Assembly (NCBI GenBank): GCA_900111435.1
Contig: FOIY01000003.1
Coordinates: forward strand, 214,201 to 278,200
Direction: 5' to 3'
Source of the DNA: Ruminococcaceae bacterium KH2T8
GTDB lineage: Bacteria; Bacillota; Clostridia; Saccharofermentanales; Saccharofermentanaceae
Length of the DNA: 64,000 nucleotides
Position 1 is the first letter of the stretch, and each line of letters starts with the position of its first letter. Made by a program: the position numbers and the translations under genes. The notes beneath the pieces were generated by a model. It made no database searches, was not told where the DNA came from, and worked only from the letters and a program-made list of their open reading frames with translations. Positions 60,311-64,000 of the stretch are shown here, in pieces.

Positions 60311-60769
60311 ATGGATAACAGATCACTGGCACTTAATAAGAGACTTAAGACGGACAGATATATCAATATCGTATTCGTGATAGTTGAGTTTCTGATAGGA
60401 CTCATTCAGCTCATTCAGTTCATAAGGACGGGCGATACGATGGCACTTAGAAGATCGATCCACGCGATCTTCGGCGCAGTCGCACTCTTCCTTCTGTCGC
60501 TGATACTTAAGAGGATCGCGATCACGGGAAAGCCATTCGACACGAAGATCATAAATCTCATGAAAGTCATCGCGGTGGTCATCATGGTCGGCGGCCTGCT
60601 CCCGCCTTTCGCTGAAGGCTTTGTAGAGGTCACCAAGGGTAACACATTCGACCTGAACTTCGGGGACATAGATATCCTCATTCCGCTCGCGGGCGTCATC
60701 GTAGGCATCATCTCCGAGATCTTCGTTTACGGCAACGAGCTTCAGGAAGATAACGATCTCATAGCATAA
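60311..60769 (+). CDS. DUF2975-like membrane protein
   Basis: The 152-residue product has four membrane segments (about 20-40, 52-70, 82-100, 122-140), the last with IDILIPLAGVIVGIISEIFVYGNELQEDNDLIA, the end typical of DUF2975 proteins, which are usually followed by a short XRE regulator gene as here. GGAGG precedes ATG 60311. The pair may be a membrane-signal/regulator module; its input is unknown. Confidence 0.82.
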   Translation: MDNRSLALNKRLKTDRYINIVFVIVEFLIGLIQLIQFIRTGDTMALRRSIHAIFGAVALFLLSLILKRIAITGKPFDTKIINLMKVIAVVIMVGGLLPPFAEGFVEVTKGNTFDLNFGDIDILIPLAGVIVGIISEIFVYGNELQEDNDLIA

Positions 60770-60783
60770 GGAGCGATAAGGAT

Positions 60784-60990
60784 ATGGCAATAATCATTAG
60801 ACTTGACCGCATGATGGCCGATCGAAAGATGTCGCTCAACGAACTTGCAGAGAAGGTCGGCATGACTAATGTTAACCTCTCAAATCTTAAGACCGGAAAG
60901 ATGAAGGGCATCAGGTTCGAGACACTCGATGCGATATGCGACGTGCTCGACTGCCAGCCCGGGGACATCCTCGAACACACAAAGGAGTAA
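60784..60990 (+). CDS. Short XRE-family regulator (YozG type)
   Basis: The 68-residue product is a single helix-turn-helix: MAIIIRLDRMMADRKMSLNELAEKVGMTNVNLSNLKTGKMKGIRFETLDAICDVLDCQPGDILEH. It belongs to the YozG-type XRE group always found next to DUF2975 genes. It starts 14 nt after the DUF2975 stop (AAGGAG site), and the CPBP gene starts just after it, so it probably controls this operon. Confidence 0.92.
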   Translation: MAIIIRLDRMMADRKMSLNELAEKVGMTNVNLSNLKTGKMKGIRFETLDAICDVLDCQPGDILEHTKE

Positions 60991-60995
60991 TGGAT

Positions 60996-61955
60996 ATGAA
61001 AGAGATTTTCGGAACTAATCAGGCGATCGAAGGAACACGTCAGATCGCACTCAAGAGAACCACTGAAGGAAAGAAGCCGGGCATCAACTGGGCTCTCACT
61101 CTTGTGATCGGCTTTATCGTCCTCATGGGAGCTACCGTGGCTTCCGTGATCCCCGCACTCGGACTGCTCATCGCAGATGCTGCCCTCTCAGGCGAAAATG
61201 TCATCATCACTTTAAGTGACCTCAATACCGAGAATACGGCTTTCGTCTTAGGGTCACTTTGGGGAGAAGGATTTATCATCGTGGCATTTCTTATCTATGC
61301 CAGGATCAACGAGATGCGAAAGCCCGCAACACTCGGATTTAAGAAGAAAGGCTTCCTCCTTCAGTACCTGATCGGAGCGATCGCAGGTATCGGTTCGTTC
61401 TCACTCGCACTTCTTATAAACTACGTATGCAAAGCCGTCACGATCACTCATTCGGGCAGTATCGATATTGTTACGATGCTCGCGTTTTCGGGCGGTTGGA
61501 TCCTGCAGGGTATGGCCGAAGAAGTGACATGCAGAGGCTTCCTCCTGACGTCGCTTTCGAGGAGATATTCGGTTACGTTCGGCGTTATCGTAAGTAGTCT
61601 CGTGTTCGCGGCGCTGCACCTCGGAAATCCCGGAGTTACTCCCCTCGCGCTCCTGAACCTCTTTCTCTTCGGAATATTCGCGGCGCTGATGTTCATTAAG
61701 ACGGACAACATCTGGGTATGCTCGGCATTTCATTCATTCTGGAATCTCGCGCAGGGCAACCTTTACGGTATCTCGGTAAGCGGCAACGAAGAGATGCCTA
61801 CGATCTTTAGGACCACACTTGTTGAAGGAAAGGACTTCATAAACGGCGGAGCATTCGGCTCCGAAGGCGGCATCGCGGTATCGATCGTCATGATCCTCGG
61901 ATGCGTGATCCTCTATCTCATGTCGGATCGCCGTGCCCGTAGTACAAAGTCCTGA
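60996..61955 (+). CDS. CPBP-family intramembrane protease
   Basis: ATG 60996 is chosen, 8 nt after AAAGGAG; the ATG at 60990 is too close and the longer frame overlaps the XRE gene. The 319-residue product has eight or so membrane segments and the CPBP motifs MAEEVTCRGFLLTSLSRRY (about 172), VFAALHLGNPG (about 205) and AFHSFWNLAQGNLYG (about 243). It is the third CPBP protease in the window and the second tied to a small regulator gene. The last 38 nt overlap the convergent MBL gene. Confidence 0.9.
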   Translation: MKEIFGTNQAIEGTRQIALKRTTEGKKPGINWALTLVIGFIVLMGATVASVIPALGLLIADAALSGENVIITLSDLNTENTAFVLGSLWGEGFIIVAFLIYARINEMRKPATLGFKKKGFLLQYLIGAIAGIGSFSLALLINYVCKAVTITHSGSIDIVTMLAFSGGWILQGMAEEVTCRGFLLTSLSRRYSVTFGVIVSSLVFAALHLGNPGVTPLALLNLFLFGIFAALMFIKTDNIWVCSAFHSFWNLAQGNLYGISVSGNEEMPTIFRTTLVEGKDFINGGAFGSEGGIAVSIVMILGCVILYLMSDRRARSTKS

Positions 61956-62535
61956 CGCCGAGACTCTTTATCTTAGCGGCGCTCTTCTCGAGTGCTTCGA
62001 GGTCAAAATATAGATGTCCCGTCGAAGGCTTTATCCAGTTATCGAGAGCATCACCGACTATGAGATCGCGCTCTTCAACATCGACTCCGATGGAGCCCGT
62101 AGTATGACCCGGAAGCTCAACTATCTTCGCATCGATCCCGTAGTCACGTAGGCTGTCGCCGTCCTTGACGAATATGAGGTTCGAGGGGCGTTCCACCTTG
62201 ATCGTCCGAAGCTTAGACTTCGAAAATCCGAGTATCACCGCTCCTACTGCTCCCCATGACTTCAGAGGCTGCCTGTTCGCATCGTCAAAGAGCTCGTCGT
62301 CTGCCTTATGGATCGCGACCGGCACACCGTACTTTCGTGACAGCTCGGCAGCATTCTCAGCGTGATCAAAATGCGTATGCGTGAGAACGATGAGCTTTAA
62401 GTCATACTTATCGCACACGGCCGTAACGTCACCGAGATTGTCTTTGCTACCCGTATCAACGAGTATCGCATTCTTACCATCGGCAACGATATAGCAGTTA
62501 CCTGTACCGCACTTGATCCTTTCGACCTTGCTCAT
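61918..62535 (-). CDS. Metallo-beta-lactamase-fold hydrolase (glyoxalase II-like)
   Basis: The 205-residue product has the MBL metal site: LTHTHFDHAENAAELSRKYG (HxHxDH, about 53), GHTTGSIGV (third His), DLIVGDALDN and a final YYGHGDP (last His). Preceding strands include NCYIVADGKNAILVDTGSKDNLGDV. This is the small stand-alone type that hydrolyses thioesters or similar esters. It starts 7 nt after the stop of the PEBP-like lipoprotein gene and overlaps the CPBP gene at its 3' end. Confidence 0.9.
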   Translation of the reverse strand: MSKVERIKCGTGNCYIVADGKNAILVDTGSKDNLGDVTAVCDKYDLKLIVLTHTHFDHAENAAELSRKYGVPVAIHKADDELFDDANRQPLKSWGAVGAVILGFSKSKLRTIKVERPSNLIFVKDGDSLRDYGIDAKIVELPGHTTGSIGVDVEERDLIVGDALDNWIKPSTGHLYFDLEALEKSAAKIKSLGVRTLYYGHGDPT

Positions 62536-62542
62536 GCCCTGA

Positions 62543-63199
62543 TCATCCGTTGTGCGTATATGTTCCCGACAGTCTGCCGTAAGCTACGATATTTCCGGTA
62601 TTGCCTTCGTCGTCCGTATCGAGATTCGTAATGAATGTCTCGAACATCTCGTTATAGTTGTTCATGACACCCTGGATCCTGTCCACGGGATTTCTCATCG
62701 CGACAACATAGACATCGTATGTATGTGTACCACCCGGCGGCGGATAAGGTCCCATGTATTCCATGGAGGATGCCCATCCGCGGGGAAGCTCGGTCTCATA
62801 GATGTCATTAGACTTCCAGTGCATCCAGTTCCACGAGCTTAAGTCGATCATGTAAACACAATAAACGGTAGCGCCTTCAACCGGCTCCCACGAGAGCTGC
62901 GGCGACATATTCTCGCCTTCTTCCGTATAGGAAACTATCTGCGCCCACGCGCCGTCGACAAGGTCTTCGGACGTGAGCTCGAACTGCTCATAACCATCAA
63001 GGTAATCGATGTCTGCGGCGGTAGGTAACGGTGCCTCAGTCTCCTCGGTGGTTTCTTCCGTAGTCGATTCGGCGGTAGTCGTCGTAGTAGCTTCAAGAGT
63101 AGTAGTTACCGATGTTTCATCGGGCTGTGACGAGCAACCTGCGAGGCCTGTCGCGATACTCGAGATGAGCAGCGCTGCAATGATCTTCTGTTTCTTCAT
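62543..63199 (-). CDS. PEBP/YbhB-family lipoprotein
   Basis: ATG 63199 (MKKQKIIAALLISSIATGLAGC) gives a clean lipoprotein signal peptide; a longer frame starts at 63220. After a Thr/Glu linker (about 25-58) comes a phosphatidylethanolamine-binding-protein-like domain: QIVSYTEEGENMSPQLSWEPVEGATVYCVYMIDLSSWNWMHW and MGPYPPPGGTHTYDVYVVAMRN (the GPxPPxGxHxY signature), with a C-terminal YGRLSGTYTHNG. PEBP domains bind small anionic ligands; bacterial lipid-anchored forms are uncharacterised. 218 residues. It shares a transcript with the MBL gene. Confidence 0.88.
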   Translation of the reverse strand: MKKQKIIAALLISSIATGLAGCSSQPDETSVTTTLEATTTTTAESTTEETTEETEAPLPTAADIDYLDGYEQFELTSEDLVDGAWAQIVSYTEEGENMSPQLSWEPVEGATVYCVYMIDLSSWNWMHWKSNDIYETELPRGWASSMEYMGPYPPPGGTHTYDVYVVAMRNPVDRIQGVMNNYNEMFETFITNLDTDDEGNTGNIVAYGRLSGTYTHNG

Positions 63200-63301
63200 A
63201 GAAATATCGGCTCCCTTCAATTCTCCAATATTCTTGATTATAGCAGAAGGAAACCGATATCCCCAAATGCACTCTGATTCGGTAAAGCTCCTACTATCTG
63301 A

Positions 63302-63307
63302 TATAAT
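63302..63307 (+). promoter_or_regulatory. -10 element of the right-edge membrane gene
   Basis: TATAAT lies 33 nt before the GTG start at 63340; the -35 (TTCGGT at 18 nt) is weak. Confidence 0.45.
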
Positions 63308-63339
63308 TACACCAATGAAATGGGATAAGGAGGCAGATC

Positions 63340-64000
63340 GTGGATTCGGCTATCAATTTGACATCTGTGATAATTACAGATTCCGTCGGTGCATTGCTCC
63401 TTTTTATAATCCTGATAACCGGAGGCTGGAGACTTCCCGCCCGAAAGCGCGAAAGCCGCATCCTCTACGCCCTCATAATCTGCTGCATCATCAACTGCGC
63501 GGTCGACGCCATCGCCTCGATCTGTGACGGCACCCCGGGCGTAACTATCAGGAACATCTCCATGATCTGCAACACCTACCTGTTTTTCTTTGACCTCATA
63601 GTAGGTATCGGCATAGTCACGCTGGTCGTAAGACATATAGATAAGAAACTCCCCAAACTGCAGTTGGCATTCTTCGCGCTCGTCGCACTGATAGAGATCG
63701 TCCTTCTCTCAATAAACTTCTTCGTCCCCGTAGTCTTCAGGCTCACTGAGAACAATGTCTACGAGAGACACGAATATTACTGGCTCTTCATCGCAGTCGG
63801 CGCGATCCTCATAGTCTACGGCTGCTCGTACTATTTCATCTCAAAGCTCAAGAATCCTTCCCTTCGCTACTTTCCCGTATGGCAGTTCCTGATGCCCATC
63901 CTTATCGCGACCGTCACACAGGCGTTCTGCTACGGTGTCTCCCTGATGCCCATCGGATTCGCTGTCGCTTTCTGCGGACTTGTCATCTGCCTTCAAAACG
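63340..64000 (+). CDS. Seven-helix membrane protein, N-terminal part (possible membrane-bound sensor)
   Basis: GTG 63340 follows AAGGAGG by 6 nt and the frame stays open for 220 codons to the window edge. The visible part has about seven hydrophobic segments (VGALLLFIILITGGW, ALIICCIINCAVDAI, ICNTYLFFFDLIVGIGIVTLVV, FFALVALIEIVLLSINFFV, YWLFIAVGAILIVYGCSYYFI, FLMPILIATVTQAFCYGVSL, FAVAFCGLVICLQN). This seven-helix layout, with GTPGVTIRNISMICNTYLFF, is what precedes GGDEF or kinase domains in clostridial sensor proteins. The output domain is beyond the edge, so the function is inference. Confidence 0.75.
   Translation, partial: MDSAINLTSVIITDSVGALLLFIILITGGWRLPARKRESRILYALIICCIINCAVDAIASICDGTPGVTIRNISMICNTYLFFFDLIVGIGIVTLVVRHIDKKLPKLQLAFFALVALIEIVLLSINFFVPVVFRLTENNVYERHEYYWLFIAVGAILIVYGCSYYFISKLKNPSLRYFPVWQFLMPILIATVTQAFCYGVSLMPIGFAVAFCGLVICLQN

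Overview
The window looks like a chromosome segment of an anaerobic gut or rumen member of the Clostridia (Bacillota). The basis is mixed: a butyrate kinase next to a phosphotransacetylase, strong AGGAGG-type ribosome binding sites with some GTG/TTG starts, TTGACA/TATAAT promoters (often with an extended TGnTATAAT -10), many Thr/Ser/Glu-rich lipoproteins, intracellular GH27 and GH43 glycosidases, an ECF-type vitamin transporter and several c-di-GMP enzymes. I cannot name a genus. I saw no rRNA, tRNA, CRISPR array, prophage or insertion sequence.

Layout. 1-4.4 kb: 5' part of a very large secreted MBG-repeat protein, reading leftwards and cut by the window edge. 4.5-6.3 kb: two paralogous lipoproteins. 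6.3-8.5 kb: an alpha-galactosidase coupled to a small SLH-like protein. 8.5-9.2 kb: a RelB/YafQ-type toxin-antitoxin pair. 9.2-16 kb: a DUF2809-HEYGH membrane protein, a large solute-binding-like lipoprotein, a GGDEF-EAL protein and a GGDEF protein. 16-19.2 kb: Rsm22-like methyltransferase, amidase and a YhhQ-type transporter with a possible preQ1-like leader. 19.3-22 kb: buk and pta separated by a dense palindromic repeat region. 22-28.5 kb: zinc-ribbon and membrane proteins, lipoproteins and a candidate 20-residue peptide gene. 28.5-31.4 kb: CoA biosynthesis (coaBC, a PanT-like S component, coaX). 31.6-40.8 kb: two GH43 enzymes flanking a leftward run with a methyltransferase, surE, APH-type kinase, ACT protein and a LacI-sensor/GGDEF fusion. 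41-44.9 kb: a FecR-domain protein and a divergent tetR/fabF pair. 45-51 kb: a membrane/propeller protein, a PadR-controlled four-gene operon ending in a CPBP protease, and a second LacI-sensor/GGDEF fusion. 51-56 kb: Nudix, a second large solute-binding-like lipoprotein, tcdA and a CPBP protease. 56.1-56.75 kb: gene-free spacer filled with two periodic inverted-repeat arrays. 56.7-60.1 kb: two GNAT acetyltransferases and a Fur-family-box-controlled pair of COG0523 GTPases. 60.3-64 kb: DUF2975/XRE/CPBP operon, MBL hydrolase, PEBP-like lipoprotein and a membrane protein running off the right edge.

The clearest joint themes are c-di-GMP signalling (four GGDEF proteins, two with cytoplasmic sugar-binding-type sensor domains and no DNA-binding domain), intracellular plant-oligosaccharide hydrolysis, CoA/acyl-phosphate metabolism and metal-responsive COG0523 chaperones. 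The least explained signal is non-coding: at least three unrelated short motifs (GGTGAC, CACTACCAC, GGTTCCCGGAA) each form arrays in alternating orientation with strict 61-, 62- and 52-nt periods in intergenic spacers. The GGTGAC family occurs at two places 20 kb apart with the same period.
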